Assembly (NCBI RefSeq): GCF_004342915.1 | Contig: NZ_SLWL01000002.1 | Span: forward strand, 248,001 to 312,000 | Direction of reading: 5' to 3' | DNA length: 64,000 bases | Origin: Camelimonas lactis | Lineage (GTDB): Bacteria; Pseudomonadota; Alphaproteobacteria; Rhizobiales; Beijerinckiaceae | Shown: one piece after another, positions 26,238 through 36,516 of the stretch | How positions within the stretch are numbered: the stretch's first letter is position 1 | Layout: every line of letters starts with the position of its first letter | The notes under the pieces: model-generated | What the model saw: only the letters and a program-made list of their open reading frames with translations | Databases searched by the model: none | What the model was told of the DNA's origin: nothing | Program-made: the position numbers and the translations under genes

Positions 26238-27401
26238 ATGCTTCCAGTTACTTCATCCGCCGAACTCGCGGCGGCCTGCGCCCGCCTCGCCGCCCACCCC
26301 TACGTAACGGTCGACACCGAGTTTCTGCGCGAGACGACGTATTATTCGAAGCTGTGCCTGATCCAGATGGCGTCGCCAGAAGAAGCGATTCTCGTTGACC
26401 CGCTGGCCCCGGGGCTCGATCTGGCGCCGTTTTTCGCACTGATGACCAATCCCGCCGTGGTGAAGGTGTTCCACTCCGCCCGGCAGGACGTGGAGATCAT
26501 CTGGTTCATGGGCCACGTCATTCCGACGCCGCTGTTCGACACCCAGGTGGCGGCCATGGTGTGCGGCTATGGCGACTCCGTTTCCTACGAGCAGCTGGTC
26601 AGCGATCTGGCCAGGGCGCGAATCGACAAGACGTCGCGCTTCACCGACTGGTCGCGGCGCCCCCTCACCGAGCAGCAGGTGAACTACGCCCTTGGCGACG
26701 TCACCCATCTGCGGGCGGTTTATGAAGCGCTGCGCGCCCAGCTCGCCGCCTCCGGCCGCGAGGACTGGCTGGCGGACGAAATGGCGGTGCTGACCTCGCC
26801 GGCGACCTATGACACCAACCCCGACGACGCCTGGCTGAAGCTTGGCGGCCGGCTGCGCAAAACGCGCGACGCCCTGGTGCTGCGTGATCTCGCCGCCTGG
26901 CGCGAGCGCGAGGCCCGCTCCCGCGACGTCCCGCGTTCCCGCATCCTCAAGGACGACGCGCTGATCGACATCGCCGTCAACGCGCCGCGCACGGCGGAGG
27001 CGCTGGGCCAGCTGCGCTCCACCCCCAACGGCTTCGAGCGCTCCCGCGCCGGCGGTGAGATCATCGCTGTCATCAAGGGCGCGCTCGACAAGGACCCCCG
27101 CTCCATCACCCTGCCGTCGAAAGAGCGCGGCCGCTCCTCCAATGGCGCGCTGATGGACCTGCTGAAAGTGCTGCTGAAAGCGGTTTCGGAAAACGAAAAG
27201 GTGGCGCCAAAGCTGATCGCCACCACCGACGATCTGGAAGCCATCGCCGCTGACGACAACGCCGACGCTGAGGCGCTCAAGGGCTGGCGCCGGTCGATCT
27301 TCGGCGAACGCGCCCTGGCGCTGAAGCATGGCCGCATCGGCGTCGTGGTCGACAAGGGCAAGGTGTCATTCGTGGATCTGCCGGAGAAAAAGGCGGGTTG
27401 A
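26238..27401 (+). CDS. rnd: Ribonuclease D
   Basis: A 387-residue 3'-to-5' exoribonuclease of the DEDDy superfamily that trims tRNA and other small RNA ends. Catalytic acidic residues are seen in [10 protein letters not shown], in [10 protein letters not shown] and in the Exo III strand [10 protein letters not shown]. An HRDC nucleic-acid-binding region begins near [24 protein letters not shown] (about 215). The usual length is 370-390. In Hyphomicrobiales it lies between aspS and the ppx-ppk pair, as here. Confidence 0.94.
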   Translation: MLPVTSSAELAAACARLAAHPYVTVDTEFLRETTYYSKLCLIQMASPEEAILVDPLAPGLDLAPFFALMTNPAVVKVFHSARQDVEIIWFMGHVIPTPLFDTQVAAMVCGYGDSVSYEQLVSDLARARIDKTSRFTDWSRRPLTEQQVNYALGDVTHLRAVYEALRAQLAASGREDWLADEMAVLTSPATYDTNPDDAWLKLGGRLRKTRDALVLRDLAAWREREARSRDVPRSRILKDDALIDIAVNAPRTAEALGQLRSTPNGFERSRAGGEIIAVIKGALDKDPRSITLPSKERGRSSNGALMDLLKVLLKAVSENEKVAPKLIATTDDLEAIAADDNADAEALKGWRRSIFGERALALKHGRIGVVVDKGKVSFVDLPEKKAG

Positions 27402-27700
27402 AGCAAAAGGCAGGTTGAAGCCCCGGCGCCCCACGACAGGCGACGGGCAGTCGCGACGGGCCGGCCGCGCGTCGCCAGACAGGCTGGGCGGCCCCTCCCG
27501 TCACGACAGGCGGCTGCGTCCGGCAGCTTCGTGCAGGCAGATGGACAATGCCCTCCCCGCCTGACGCTCCATGCCGCGCGTGTTGCGGCGCCCGCGTTGC
27601 CGTCGCAGGCCGGAACCGTCATTGCAGACACGGCGTGCGGTGAAGGTCGCAGTGCTTTGGCCCATGGGCCGGGTGTGGCTTTGGCCTGTTAAACCAGGCT
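27402..27700. other. Convergent intergenic space between rnd and ppx
   Basis: It starts with a duplicated 14-base word that copies the rnd 3' end (AGGCGGGTTGAAGC then AGGCAGGTTGAAGC). It also contains the 12-bp palindrome GGCCCATGGGCC at 27659-27670. No credible gene and no clear Rho-independent terminator were seen. Confidence 0.45.
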
Positions 27701-27770
27701 CACCTGAACGCTCTCACCTGAGCGCGCTCACTTCGACGCAGTCACTTCGAGACGTTCAATTCGAGACACT
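27701..27770. repeat. Five degenerate tandem 14-bp units across the ppx stop codon
   Basis: Units start at 27701, 27715, 27729, 27743 and 27757. All begin CA and share either CACCTGA or CACTTCGA/CAATTCGA, so neighbours are most alike and the ends most different. The period is not a multiple of three. The ppx stop (27756-27758) falls at the border of units 4 and 5, and the coding end is also repetitive (alternating Gln-Val). Confidence 0.7.
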
Positions 27771-29336
27771 CACGTTCACCTGCACCTGCACCTGCATGCC
27801 CAGCGTTCGTCCGAGCTGGCGCAGGCGGTTGGCGATGCGGTCGGAGCGCAGGTTCTCCAGTTCCGCCGGAATGGACAGCGTCAGCACGCCCTTCTTCACC
27901 GTCAGCGGACAGCGGGGCAGCACCCCGGCCATGGCGGCTGACAGAATATAGGCGACGCGCATGGAGGCCCCGAGGATGCGCGCCCGCTCCACCATGTGCA
28001 TGGGCATCAGTTCGCGAATGCGCGCCACGTTGCTCTCGATCGACAGGCCCTCATGGCGGATAAAATTGGACAGGGCCATGAAGCCCCGCTCCGGGTGGGT
28101 GACGCCCGCGAATGTCGCCTGGGAGAGCAGGATCAGCGCCTGCTCGCCGCGATAGTCGGGGTGGGCCCGCCAGCAGGCGTCGGACACCAGGCAGGCGGCC
28201 GCCCGCACCCGCGCTTCCGCCGGCGTCTCGCTCAGGTGCAGGGAGGCGAACAGGTCGCCGACCCAGTTCACCAGTTCCTCGCAATGGCGCGGTGAACGGG
28301 AGCGCAGCCAGTTCATCTCCGACGCCATGGCGAGCAGTGGATCCTTGGCCTGCAATTCTGGATCGAGCGCCTCGAACAGCAGGCCCTCGCGGACGCCGTA
28401 GGGCGAGATCATCACCGAGGACGGATGCCCGCGGCGGATTATCTGCTCCAGCAGCAGCGCGCCATAGGCCAGCAGCGGTCGCCGGGCCGCCGAGATTGAA
28501 CCGATGGCCTCCAGCGCCCCAACATCGAGCCGCTGCACCATGCGTGCGAAATCCAGGGCCTCACGCGGAAGGATTTCATAGGCGTGCATCACGTGCAGGG
28601 GGTAACCCACCTGCTCCATGTGCAGCCGCGCCAGGGCGCGCCAGGTGCCGCCCACGGCGTAAAAGGTCCTGCCCTTCAGCGCGCCGATCTGCGGCGCGTT
28701 GGCCAGGGCGGCGCGCACCAGGGTCCCGGCCTTCTTGAGGGACGCGCCAGAGGCGTCCTGCAACGCCAGGCCGCCAAGGCGCAGGCTGAGGCCAGGCCGC
28801 AGGGCGCCATGGACGATCTCCACCAGCTCCAGGCTGCCGCCGCCCATGTCGCCGACGACGCCGTCCGGTTTCCAGAAACCGGAGGCGACGCCGAGCGCCG
28901 ACAGTTCGGCCTCCCGCGCCCCCGCCAGCAGCGACACAGGCCGGCGCAGGATTTCCTCGGCCTTCTGGATAAAGCGCTCGCCGTTTGAGGCGTCGCGCAC
29001 CGCCGCCGTGGCAAGAACATGCACATCGTCGATTTGCATGACGTCGCACAGGCCACGGAACCGCTGTAGCGCCGCCAGCGCGCTGGCGACGGCGGCCTTG
29101 TCCATCTTGCCGGTGCTGGCGACGCCGCGCCCCAGACCACAAAGCGCCTTTTCATTGAACAGCGCCGCCGGCGAACGGGTGCGCCCTTCATAGGCGACCA
29201 GCCGCACCGAGTTCGACCCAATATCAATGATGGCGACCGGCTTCAGCGCGGGAAGACGGCCGCCCCCACCCGCCTCAGCGCCTTGCGGACCGCTTGCGAA
29301 GGATCTTGGGGCTTGAATCCTTGAGGGATTTTCCAC
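27756..29336 (-). CDS. ppx: Exopolyphosphatase (Ppx/GppA family)
   Basis: A 526-residue enzyme of the ASKHA fold that hydrolyses inorganic polyphosphate, or the 5' phosphate of pppGpp. [17 protein letters not shown] is the first phosphate loop, [14 protein letters not shown] and [12 protein letters not shown] the following ones; a C-terminal HD-like helical domain contains [17 protein letters not shown]. The end ([12 protein letters not shown]) is formed by a hexanucleotide repeat. The best start is a GTG at 29336 that overlaps the ppk 3' end by 62 bases, so the two genes are coupled; a shorter start cannot be excluded. Confidence 0.92.
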   Translation of the reverse strand: MENPSRIQAPRSFASGPQGAEAGGGGRLPALKPVAIIDIGSNSVRLVAYEGRTRSPAALFNEKALCGLGRGVASTGKMDKAAVASALAALQRFRGLCDVMQIDDVHVLATAAVRDASNGERFIQKAEEILRRPVSLLAGAREAELSALGVASGFWKPDGVVGDMGGGSLELVEIVHGALRPGLSLRLGGLALQDASGASLKKAGTLVRAALANAPQIGALKGRTFYAVGGTWRALARLHMEQVGYPLHVMHAYEILPREALDFARMVQRLDVGALEAIGSISAARRPLLAYGALLLEQIIRRGHPSSVMISPYGVREGLLFEALDPELQAKDPLLAMASEMNWLRSRSPRHCEELVNWVGDLFASLHLSETPAEARVRAAACLVSDACWRAHPDYRGEQALILLSQATFAGVTHPERGFMALSNFIRHEGLSIESNVARIRELMPMHMVERARILGASMRVAYILSAAMAGVLPRCPLTVKKGVLTLSIPAELENLRSDRIANRLRQLGRTLGMQVQVQVNVSVSN

Positions 29337-32121
29337 GTCCGGACAAACTCGGATTGGTCATGAAGTAACGGTGAGCGTTGAACGGCTCCTCGCCCTGCAT
29401 GCGTTGGATACGCGTGGCGGAACCATCGGGAAGGATGCGCCAGCTTTGCTCATTGTCCAGCAGGTTGGCCAGCATGATCTGGTCCAGCACCTGCTGGTGC
29501 ACTGTCGGCGTCGTGATCGGGCACAACGCTTCCACGCGCCGGTCCAGATTACGCTGCATCAGGTCGGCCGACGAAATATAAACGTGGGCGTTCCGGTTCG
29601 GAAGTCCCTCGCCGTTGCCAAAAGCGTAGATGCGACTGTGCTCCAGGAAGCGGCCGACAATGGATTTGACGCGGATGTTCTCCGACAGCCCAGGAATACC
29701 CGGGCGCAGGGCGCAGATGCCGCGAATGACGCAATCGATCTCGACGCCGGCCTGGCTGGCCTCATAAAGCGCGTCAATAATCTGTGGATCGACCAGCGAA
29801 TTGCACTTCAGCCAGATGGCGCCGGGGCGGCCGGCGCGGGCGTGGGCCATTTCCTCGGCGATATGACCGAGGATGCGCGGCTTCAGCGTCACCGGCGACA
29901 CGGCCATGCGCTCCAGTTCGTCCGGCTCGGCGTAGCCGGTGATGAAATTGAAGATGCAGGCGACGTCGTGAGCGATCACCGGGTCGGCGGTGAAATACGA
30001 CAGGTCGGTATAAATGCGCGCGGTGATCGGGTGATAATTGCCGGTGCCGACGTGGCAGTAGGTGACCAGCTGGCCACCCTCGCGGCGCACCACGGACGAC
30101 AGCTTGGCGTGGGTTTTCAGCTCGATGAAGCCGAACACCACCTGGGCGCCGGCGCGCTCCAGGTCGCGGGCCCAGCGGATATTGGCCTCTTCATCGAAGC
30201 GGGCCTTCAGCTCCACCAGCGCCGTCACCGATTTGCCGGCTTCGGCCGCCTCGGCGAGGGCCTTGACGATCGGCGAGTCCGAGGAGGTGCGATACAGGGT
30301 CTGCTTGATGGCGACGACGTTGGGATCGCGCGCCGCCTGCTGCAGGAACTGCACCACCACATCGAAGCTCTCGTAAGGGTGGTGGATCACCAGGTCCTTT
30401 TCGCGGATGGCGGCGAAGCAGTCGCCGCCATGCTCGCGCACGCGCTCGGGAAAGCGGGCGTTGAACGGCTTGAACTTCAGGTCTGGCCGGTCGATCGACA
30501 CCAGCTGCGACAGATCGTTGAGCGCCGGCATGCCGTCGACGAGGAAGGCCTCGTCGCCGGAGACGTCCAGCTCCTTCATCACGAAATTGCGCAGGTTCTC
30601 CGGCATGCCGCCATCGAACTCGACCCGGATCACCGTGCCGCGCCGGCGGCGTTTCAGCGCCGTCTCGAACAGGCGCACCAGGTCCTCCGCCTCCTCCTCG
30701 ATTTCAAGGTCGCTGTCGCGGATGACGCGGAAGCCGCCGCGGCCAGTCACCTGGTAGCCGGGGAACAGGCGGTCGGTGAAGCGGCCAATGGCCTGCTCCA
30801 GGGCGATGAAGCGCACAGCGCCGGTGTCGGCGAAATCCGGCAGGCGGATGAACCGGTCGATCTTGCCCGGCATGCGGATCAGCGCCGTCAGCTTGCGGTT
30901 GTCGCTCTGGCGGAACAGCGACAGGGCGATGCTGAAGCCAAGATTGGGAATGAACGGGAACGGGTGCGCCGGATCGACGGCGAGCGGCGTCAGCACCGGG
31001 AAGATGTTGTTGAGGAAGTACTCCTCCAGCCACATGGTTTCGGCGCGCGTCAGGTCCTTGTCCTCGACCGTGACGATGCCATTGTCCAGCAGCCTGTCGC
31101 GCAGTTCCGTCCAGCGCCGCTGCTGGTCGTCGGCCAGTTGCGACACCTCGCGGCTGATGGCGGCGAGCTGTTCGGCCGGGGTCAGGCCATCCTGCGACAG
31201 GGTCATCACGCCGGTGCGCACCTGACCGCGCAGGCCGGCGACGCGGACCATGAAGAATTCATCGAGATTGTTGGCGGAAATCGACAGGAAACGCAGCTGT
31301 TCGAGCAGGGGGTGCGCCGTGTTGGACGCCTCCTCAAACACCCGGCGATTGAATTGCAGCCAGGAAATCTCGCGGTTGATGAAGCGCTGCGGCGTGTTGC
31401 GCAGGGCGGCGCCGTCGGTCGGCGTCTCGATCTCGGCGGCGGCGGCGGAGATATCGCCGCTCTTGCGGGCGACGCCAAGGTTCTGCGGGTCTGGCGCGGC
31501 GGAGCGACGCGCTTCGTCAGCGGCGTCATTCTGGAACAGGGCGGCGTAGGAGGTGGCGAGCCTTGCCGCAATGGCGCCCGGGTCGGAGCCATTGTCAGCG
31601 GCCACCACCGGCGCGTCATCGGCAGATACGGCAGGCGCGGGCTCGCTGGCGACACGGCGCGGCGTCGCCTTCCGGGCGCCGGAGGACTTCGCGGCCGAAG
31701 ACTTCACAGCCGGGGATTTCGCAGCCGGGGCTTTCACTGGGCCGGCGGACTTCACCGGGCCAGTGGAACTGGCGCCGTGGTCCGATTTCGTCGGGCGGGT
31801 GGACGTTGCGTGGGCAGACGTTGAATGGCCAGGTCTGGCTGCCTGGCCGGACGGGGCGCGGCCGATCGTGCGGCTCCGGCCGCCAGACGCGGAGCCGGCG
31901 GCGCCATGGGAGGCGCCCGGACGGGCGGACGTCTCCGCTGCTGGCGTCGCTCCCTGCTCTTTCACCGGGCCCGGAGCGGGCGTGGCATGGGCGGGCGTGG
32001 CATGGGCGGGCGTTGCATGGGCCTGCGCAGCGTCATCCTCCGGCGTCCCCGCATCAATGGAAACGCCAGCGTGCGCTCCATCAGTCCGCGCCGGGCGATC
32101 ACGTGAGTCTTCGGTATCCAC
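29275..32121 (-). CDS. ppk: Polyphosphate kinase 1 with a long low-complexity N-terminal extension
   Basis: Makes polyphosphate from ATP. The conserved enzyme begins near residue 247 ([20 protein letters not shown]). The head domain and the two phospholipase D-like catalytic domains follow, with VRVAGLRGQ, the His-containing [11 protein letters not shown] (autophosphorylated His region) and [15 protein letters not shown]. The first ~245 residues are extra: Ala/Pro/Ser/Lys-rich, with HATPA three times in a row and histone H1-like [14 protein letters not shown]. The GTG start at 32121 is supported by AGGAG 6 bases before it. Typical Ppk1 is 690-740 residues; this is 948. Confidence 0.93.
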   Translation of the reverse strand: MDTEDSRDRPARTDGAHAGVSIDAGTPEDDAAQAHATPAHATPAHATPAPGPVKEQGATPAAETSARPGASHGAAGSASGGRSRTIGRAPSGQAARPGHSTSAHATSTRPTKSDHGASSTGPVKSAGPVKAPAAKSPAVKSSAAKSSGARKATPRRVASEPAPAVSADDAPVVAADNGSDPGAIAARLATSYAALFQNDAADEARRSAAPDPQNLGVARKSGDISAAAAEIETPTDGAALRNTPQRFINREISWLQFNRRVFEEASNTAHPLLEQLRFLSISANNLDEFFMVRVAGLRGQVRTGVMTLSQDGLTPAEQLAAISREVSQLADDQQRRWTELRDRLLDNGIVTVEDKDLTRAETMWLEEYFLNNIFPVLTPLAVDPAHPFPFIPNLGFSIALSLFRQSDNRKLTALIRMPGKIDRFIRLPDFADTGAVRFIALEQAIGRFTDRLFPGYQVTGRGGFRVIRDSDLEIEEEAEDLVRLFETALKRRRRGTVIRVEFDGGMPENLRNFVMKELDVSGDEAFLVDGMPALNDLSQLVSIDRPDLKFKPFNARFPERVREHGGDCFAAIREKDLVIHHPYESFDVVVQFLQQAARDPNVVAIKQTLYRTSSDSPIVKALAEAAEAGKSVTALVELKARFDEEANIRWARDLERAGAQVVFGFIELKTHAKLSSVVRREGGQLVTYCHVGTGNYHPITARIYTDLSYFTADPVIAHDVACIFNFITGYAEPDELERMAVSPVTLKPRILGHIAEEMAHARAGRPGAIWLKCNSLVDPQIIDALYEASQAGVEIDCVIRGICALRPGIPGLSENIRVKSIVGRFLEHSRIYAFGNGEGLPNRNAHVYISSADLMQRNLDRRVEALCPITTPTVHQQVLDQIMLANLLDNEQSWRILPDGSATRIQRMQGEEPFNAHRYFMTNPSLSGRGKSLKDSSPKILRKRSARR

Positions 32122-32202
32122 TGCCGCTCTCCTGCCCGCCGCCCAGGCCAGACGCCTGGCCGGCGCATATCCTCAATTTCAGATGCGCCCGGCGGCAGGT
32201 GC

Positions 32203-32931
32203 TCAGATCGCCATGGGATCCTCGCCATCCTGCGCGTCCGGTTTCGCCTCGCGCAACACGTCCGCCGCCAGCACGCGGGAGACGCGTCGCCCCAGCGCGA
32301 GCGCCCGGGCGTCGATGCGCGCCACCAGATCGCGCGCCAGCAAAACCGAACGGTCAAGCCGCCGCGCCAGATAGTCGACGACACTGACGTCAATCGCCAG
32401 CTGCCGGTCGTGAAACAGCTTGACCAGAATGGCCCGGAACAGGGCGTCGTCCGGCGCATCAACCCCAACCACAGGGCAAAGGCGCAACCGCGACACCAGA
32501 TCCGGCGTTTTCAGGCCCCAATGCTGCGGCGCGCTGCGGGAAACCAGCAGGGCCGCGCCCCCCTCCGCCCGCACCCGGTTCAAAAGATGAAACAGGGCGT
32601 GCTCATCGACCAGCGCCGCATCGCATGAGTCGATGACAATTGGGCGACAATTGTCAAAATCACCGTGCGCAAGCGACGCAACGCCATCATGCCTGCGCAT
32701 GGCCGCGTCCGGAAGCCAGCGGGCGCCGACGCGGCGGGCAAAAATCGACGCCAGATGGGTTTTGCCAACCCCGGCCGGGCCTGACAGGCGCAAGACCGGC
32801 TCCGGCCAGGCCGGCCAGCGCGCCAGCATGTCCCAGGCCTGCTCGTTCGCCGCGCCAACGAGAAAATCCTCCTCGGCGAAGCTGTCCGGCATGGGCCAGG
32901 ACAAGGTCAGTTGGGCGGCGGCTTCAGACAC
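32203..32931 (-). CDS. hdaA: DnaA regulatory inactivator HdaA/Hda
   Basis: A 242-residue AAA+ protein related to DnaA domain III; with the beta clamp it promotes ATP hydrolysis on DnaA and so prevents over-initiation. Walker A is GPAGVGKTHL (51-60) and the box VII/sensor region LARRLDRSVLLARDLVARID lies near the end. The GTG at 32931 is preferred: AGGAAA stands 7 bases upstream and it places QLTLSW, a likely clamp-binding motif, at residues 7-12. It is 81 bases upstream of ppk on the same strand, a conserved order. Confidence 0.9.
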   Translation of the reverse strand: MSEAAAQLTLSWPMPDSFAEEDFLVGAANEQAWDMLARWPAWPEPVLRLSGPAGVGKTHLASIFARRVGARWLPDAAMRRHDGVASLAHGDFDNCRPIVIDSCDAALVDEHALFHLLNRVRAEGGAALLVSRSAPQHWGLKTPDLVSRLRLCPVVGVDAPDDALFRAILVKLFHDRQLAIDVSVVDYLARRLDRSVLLARDLVARIDARALALGRRVSRVLAADVLREAKPDAQDGEDPMAI

Positions 32932-33019
32932 CAGGTCGTTTCCTGTTCGCGCAGTCGGTAAAGCGTTTTCCAGCGCGACGAACGCCACGTCGCGCCCAAA
33001 AATCGCGCCAGTTCAAAAA

Positions 33020-33050
33020 GACCGGGCCAATATCCTGATCCGGCCCGGTC
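33020..33050 (-). terminator. Rho-independent terminator upstream of hdaA
   Basis: A perfect 9-bp stem GACCGGGCC/GGCCCGGTC with a 13-base loop is followed on the minus strand by TTTTTGAAC. It would stop transcripts arriving from the permease gene before hdaA. The rest of the 332-base space (32932-33263) shows no gene. Confidence 0.75.
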
Positions 33051-33263
33051 CCGCGCCAGCAAAGGGTTGAAACCGAACGCATTCTCCCTGATCCCCGTGG
33101 CCACATCAGGGCGGCGGCGTCAAAACGGGAAGATCAGGCGCCTGGCTTCCAGCCGGCTCACAATGGCCAAAGCGATTTGTCGAGGCCAGCCCCGTGGCCG
33201 TGAAAGCGGCTTTTCCCGCCGTGTTCAACAGCCTGATCCACAACGGCGCCCCGCTTTCCGGCC

Positions 33264-34373
33264 TCAGCCTTCGCCGCGCGGCGGCGAGACCATGCGCGGC
33301 GGCTGCGCGCGATCCTCGTCATGATAATAGGGGCTGGCGAGATATTTGCGCAGGGCGAAGCGCGCCAGCACGCCAATGGCGGCGCCCGCCGGCACGGCGA
33401 TCAGCACGCCGATGAAGCCGAACAGCGAACCGAAGGCCACCAGCGCGAACATCAGCCAGACAGGATGCAGGCCAACGGCGTCGCCCACCAGCACCGGCGA
33501 GATGATGTTGCCCTCGATGAACTGGCCGGCGACAAAAATCGCCAGAACCGCGACAATCCATGTCCATTCCGGCCAGAATTGCACGATGGCCACGGTCATT
33601 GACACGACGAGGCCGAGGGTTGAGCCCACATAGGGAATGAAGGTCAAAAACCCGGTTCCAAGACCGATGAGCGCGCCGAAGTTCAGGCCGACGATACTGA
33701 GACCAACCGCATAGAACACGCCAAGAAACAGGCAGACCAGACTCTGCCCCCGGACAAAACCGGCGATCGCCCGATCGATATCGCGCGCCAGCGTGCGCAC
33801 GGTTTCGCGCTGGCCAACGGGCACCCAGGAATCAATGGCGGCGACCATGCGGTCCCAGTCGATCAGCATGTAGAACGCCACCACCGGGGCGATCACCACC
33901 AGGCCGACGACGCCCAGCACGGACTGGCTGCCGCTCCACACGGATTTCAGCAGCCCGCCGGCCCAGGAGGCGCCCTGGGAGAAAATCTGCCCCACGGAGG
34001 TTTGCGCGTCATTGAGCGCCTGCTCCACGCCGAAGCGCTGGAACAGGGGCCGCACATAGGCGTTGCCGAGGTCGTGCAGGCGGGCGAAATAGCGCGGCAT
34101 GTTGTCGAGGAAGCCCGCCACCTGCTGGGCAAGCACCGGCACCAGGATCCACAACGCCAGCACCACCAGCAGCACGAACAGCAGCAGGATGACGCAGGCC
34201 GCGAGGATGCGGCTCATGCCCAGGCGCTGTAACCGGTCGGCGAGCGGGTCCAGAAGGTAAGCAAGCCCCATGCCGACCACGAACGGGAACATGGCCCCGC
34301 CAAACAGCCACAAAAACAGCGCGGCGGCGACAAGCACGCCGATCCAGAATCTGCCCCGACTGACCTGCATCAC
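33264..34373 (-). CDS. AI-2E family transporter / PerM-like permease
   Basis: A 369-residue integral membrane protein with about eight hydrophobic segments in a 2+1+5 arrangement, beginning FWIGVLVAAALFLWLFGGAMFPFVVGMGLAYLLDPL. The PYVGSTLGL and LHPVWLMFALVAFGSLFGFIGVLIAVP segments are family signatures. Some members export autoinducer-2, others are Na+/H+ antiporters or of unknown substrate; no lux genes are near. It lies downstream of a CDP-alcohol phosphatidyltransferase and upstream of hdaA. Confidence 0.92.
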   Translation of the reverse strand: MMQVSRGRFWIGVLVAAALFLWLFGGAMFPFVVGMGLAYLLDPLADRLQRLGMSRILAACVILLLFVLLVVLALWILVPVLAQQVAGFLDNMPRYFARLHDLGNAYVRPLFQRFGVEQALNDAQTSVGQIFSQGASWAGGLLKSVWSGSQSVLGVVGLVVIAPVVAFYMLIDWDRMVAAIDSWVPVGQRETVRTLARDIDRAIAGFVRGQSLVCLFLGVFYAVGLSIVGLNFGALIGLGTGFLTFIPYVGSTLGLVVSMTVAIVQFWPEWTWIVAVLAIFVAGQFIEGNIISPVLVGDAVGLHPVWLMFALVAFGSLFGFIGVLIAVPAGAAIGVLARFALRKYLASPYYHDEDRAQPPRMVSPPRGEG

Positions 34374-34501
34374 TGCTCCCTGACCGACGTGGCGGCGACA
34401 GTCCGGCCAGTGGCGGCGGGACCTGCAAGCAAAATCTGACCTGACGCCGCCAGATCAGGCGAAACGCCCCTGGGCGCGCCCGCCCGGTCCTCCGGGCCGC
34501 C

Positions 34502-35032
34502 TCAGGCGGCCATATGGCGCAACCATAACACAAGATAGGCGCCGGCCGAGCAGAGGGTCAGGGCGACGGTGAGCATCAGCCCCACCTCCACCAGCAGCGG
34601 CGGCGCGCCGCCGAAGGCGTTGGAGCCAAGCATCAGCGCCGCGAAGCCGATCTGCGCGCCCGTGTTGAGCTTGCTGACGATCAGCGGGCGCACCTCCATG
34701 GGCTTGTCCAGCAGCATCGACAGCAGCAGCGCCGCAACGATCATGATGTCGCGGAACACGACGACGATCGCCACCCAGCCCGGCAATACGCCGTGAATGG
34801 CGAGGGCGACATAGATGGACACCAGCAGCGCCTTGTCAGCCAGCGGGTCGAGGTAGGCGCCAAGCTCCGACTGCATGCCCCAGCGCCGGGCAATGAAGCC
34901 GTCGATCGCGTCCGACACGCCGGCCAGCAGAAAGATGGCGAATGCGGCGGCCCAGTGCCCCGCGCCGATCATCACGACGACCAGCGGCACCATCAGCAAC
35001 CGGGCGACGGTGATCAGATTGGGAATCGTCAT
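34502..35032 (-). CDS. CDP-alcohol phosphatidyltransferase (PgsA-like)
   Basis: A 176-residue membrane enzyme with four to five helices. The full CDP-OH-P motif is present in DAIDGFIARRWGMQSELGAY followed by LDPLADK, with all metal-binding Asp residues. It starts MTIPNLITVARLLMVP, as in phosphatidylglycerophosphate synthases, so synthesis of PG-phosphate from CDP-diacylglycerol is likely; another alcohol acceptor is possible, and the true pgsA may lie elsewhere. The gene is divergent from purM. Confidence 0.88.
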   Translation of the reverse strand: MTIPNLITVARLLMVPLVVVMIGAGHWAAAFAIFLLAGVSDAIDGFIARRWGMQSELGAYLDPLADKALLVSIYVALAIHGVLPGWVAIVVVFRDIMIVAALLLSMLLDKPMEVRPLIVSKLNTGAQIGFAALMLGSNAFGGAPPLLVEVGLMLTVALTLCSAGAYLVLWLRHMAA

Positions 35033-35432
35033 ACATCCTCCGCCCTGATGGTATGGCACGCGGTGACCGGCCCGCAACGCCGTCCGCCTGCCTGTCCCCG
35101 CCGGCGTCCGCATATCACGTCACAACGCGGCGGGCGCATGGCGCCAAAGGTCCGCCAGATCGCCCCGGGGATCTTCCCTGGGGGGCATCCCGCGAGGCCG
35201 CGACAGCGCGGAAAATTTCATCCGGCGCGCGGCGCCGTTTATGGCAGACTGGGCGCGCGCGCCCAGGGCAGGCGCAGGCGGCCCTGGACGGCCGCCAGAG
35301 CGATTTTCGCAGGAAAATCCGCGCGAAAACCAGGGCGGCGCCACATGAATCCGTCATGAACCCTTGCATCAACCCTTGCGCCTTGCCGCCCGCCGTCGTA
35401 CCTGCCCCCCAACACCGGAGCGCACGAGACAG
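35033..35432. other. Divergent regulatory space between the PgsA-like gene and purM
   Basis: 400 bases without a credible gene. It contains an 18-bp perfect palindrome at 35249-35266 (a CG-repeat core flanked by CTGG and CCAG). At 35302-35319 a 7-bp hairpin GATTTTC-GCAG-GAAAATC lies about 115 bases before the purM ATG. Both could belong to the purM leader. GGAG at 35417-35420 is the purM Shine-Dalgarno. Confidence 0.5.
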
Positions 35433-36506
35433 ATGACTGAGCAGAAAGCAGAAGGCCTCACCTACGCCCAGTCCGGGGTCAACATTGACGCCGGCAACGC
35501 CATGGTCGACGCGATCAAGCCCCTGGTGCGCTCAACCCGGCGCCCGGGAGCCGACGCCGAGATCGGCGGTTTCGGCGGTCTGTTCGACCTGAAGGCGGCG
35601 GGTTTCAATGATCCCATCCTGGTCGCCGCCAACGACGGCGTCGGCACCAAGCTGAAGATCGCCATCGACACCGGCATCCACGACACCGTGGGCATCGATC
35701 TGGTCGCCATGTGCGTCAACGATCTGGTGGTCCAGGGCGCCGAGCCGCTGCTGTTCCTCGATTACTACGCCACCGGCAAGCTCGACCCGGCGGCGGCCGT
35801 GGAGATTGTGCGCGGCATCGCCCAGGGCTGCCGCGACGCCGGCTGCGCGCTGATCGGCGGCGAGACGGCCGAGATGCCTGGTCTCTACGCGGACGGCGAC
35901 TACGACCTCGCCGGCTTCGCTGTTGGCGCGGCCGAGCGCGGCCAGCTTTTGCCGCATGACGACGTGCGCCCTGGCGACGTGCTGCTGGGCCTGCCCTCCT
36001 CCGGGGTTCATTCCAACGGCTTCTCGCTGGTGCGCCGCCTGGCGGCCAATCTGGGCCTCGACTGGTCGGCCCCGGCGCCGTTCGCCCCGGAAAAGTCCCT
36101 GGGCGCGGCGCTGCTGACGCCGACCCGCATTTATGTGAAGCCGCTGCTCGCCGCCATTCGCAAGACCGGCGCCATCAAGGCCCTGGCCCACATCACCGGC
36201 GGCGGCTTCCCGGACAACATTCCGCGCGTGCTGCCCGAGGGCTGCGGCGTGGCGCTGAACCTCGACGCCATTGACCCGCACCCGGTGTTCCGCTGGATGG
36301 CGGAGGCGGGCAATATCGCCGAGAGCGAGATGCTGCGCACTTTCAACTGCGGCGTCGGCATGGTCGCGGTGGTCGCGGCGGACAAGGTGGAGGCCGTGCG
36401 CACGGCCCTGCTCGGCGAAGGCGAGAAGGCTGTCGTGCTCGGCGAACTGACCGCCTGGAGCGGCGATGGCGAGCGGGTCGCCACGCGCGGCCGGCTGTTC
36501 CGGTGA
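35433..36506 (+). CDS. purM: Phosphoribosylformylglycinamidine cyclo-ligase
   Basis: A 357-residue ATP-dependent enzyme forming aminoimidazole ribonucleotide, step five of purine synthesis. Signatures are [31 protein letters not shown], the [11 protein letters not shown] loop and [13 protein letters not shown]. The ATG at 35433 follows GGAG and gives the family N-terminus. purN begins 10 bases after its stop, so they form an operon, the common alphaproteobacterial arrangement. Confidence 0.97.
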   Translation: MTEQKAEGLTYAQSGVNIDAGNAMVDAIKPLVRSTRRPGADAEIGGFGGLFDLKAAGFNDPILVAANDGVGTKLKIAIDTGIHDTVGIDLVAMCVNDLVVQGAEPLLFLDYYATGKLDPAAAVEIVRGIAQGCRDAGCALIGGETAEMPGLYADGDYDLAGFAVGAAERGQLLPHDDVRPGDVLLGLPSSGVHSNGFSLVRRLAANLGLDWSAPAPFAPEKSLGAALLTPTRIYVKPLLAAIRKTGAIKALAHITGGGFPDNIPRVLPEGCGVALNLDAIDPHPVFRWMAEAGNIAESEMLRTFNCGVGMVAVVAADKVEAVRTALLGEGEKAVVLGELTAWSGDGERVATRGRLFR

Positions 36507-36516
36507 GCGCCCCAAA

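Noticed and set aside
29371-31824. An 817-codon open frame antisense to ppk, and similar long antisense frames opposite serS, ppx, aspS and argS
   Set aside because: High G+C makes the antisense frames of real genes long; these have Arg/His/Gly-rich composition, no family motifs and lie wholly over conserved genes.
31981-32025. 15-bp repeat at the ppk start as a non-coding array
   Set aside because: It is in frame and encodes the triple HATPA of the Ppk extension, so it is described there instead.
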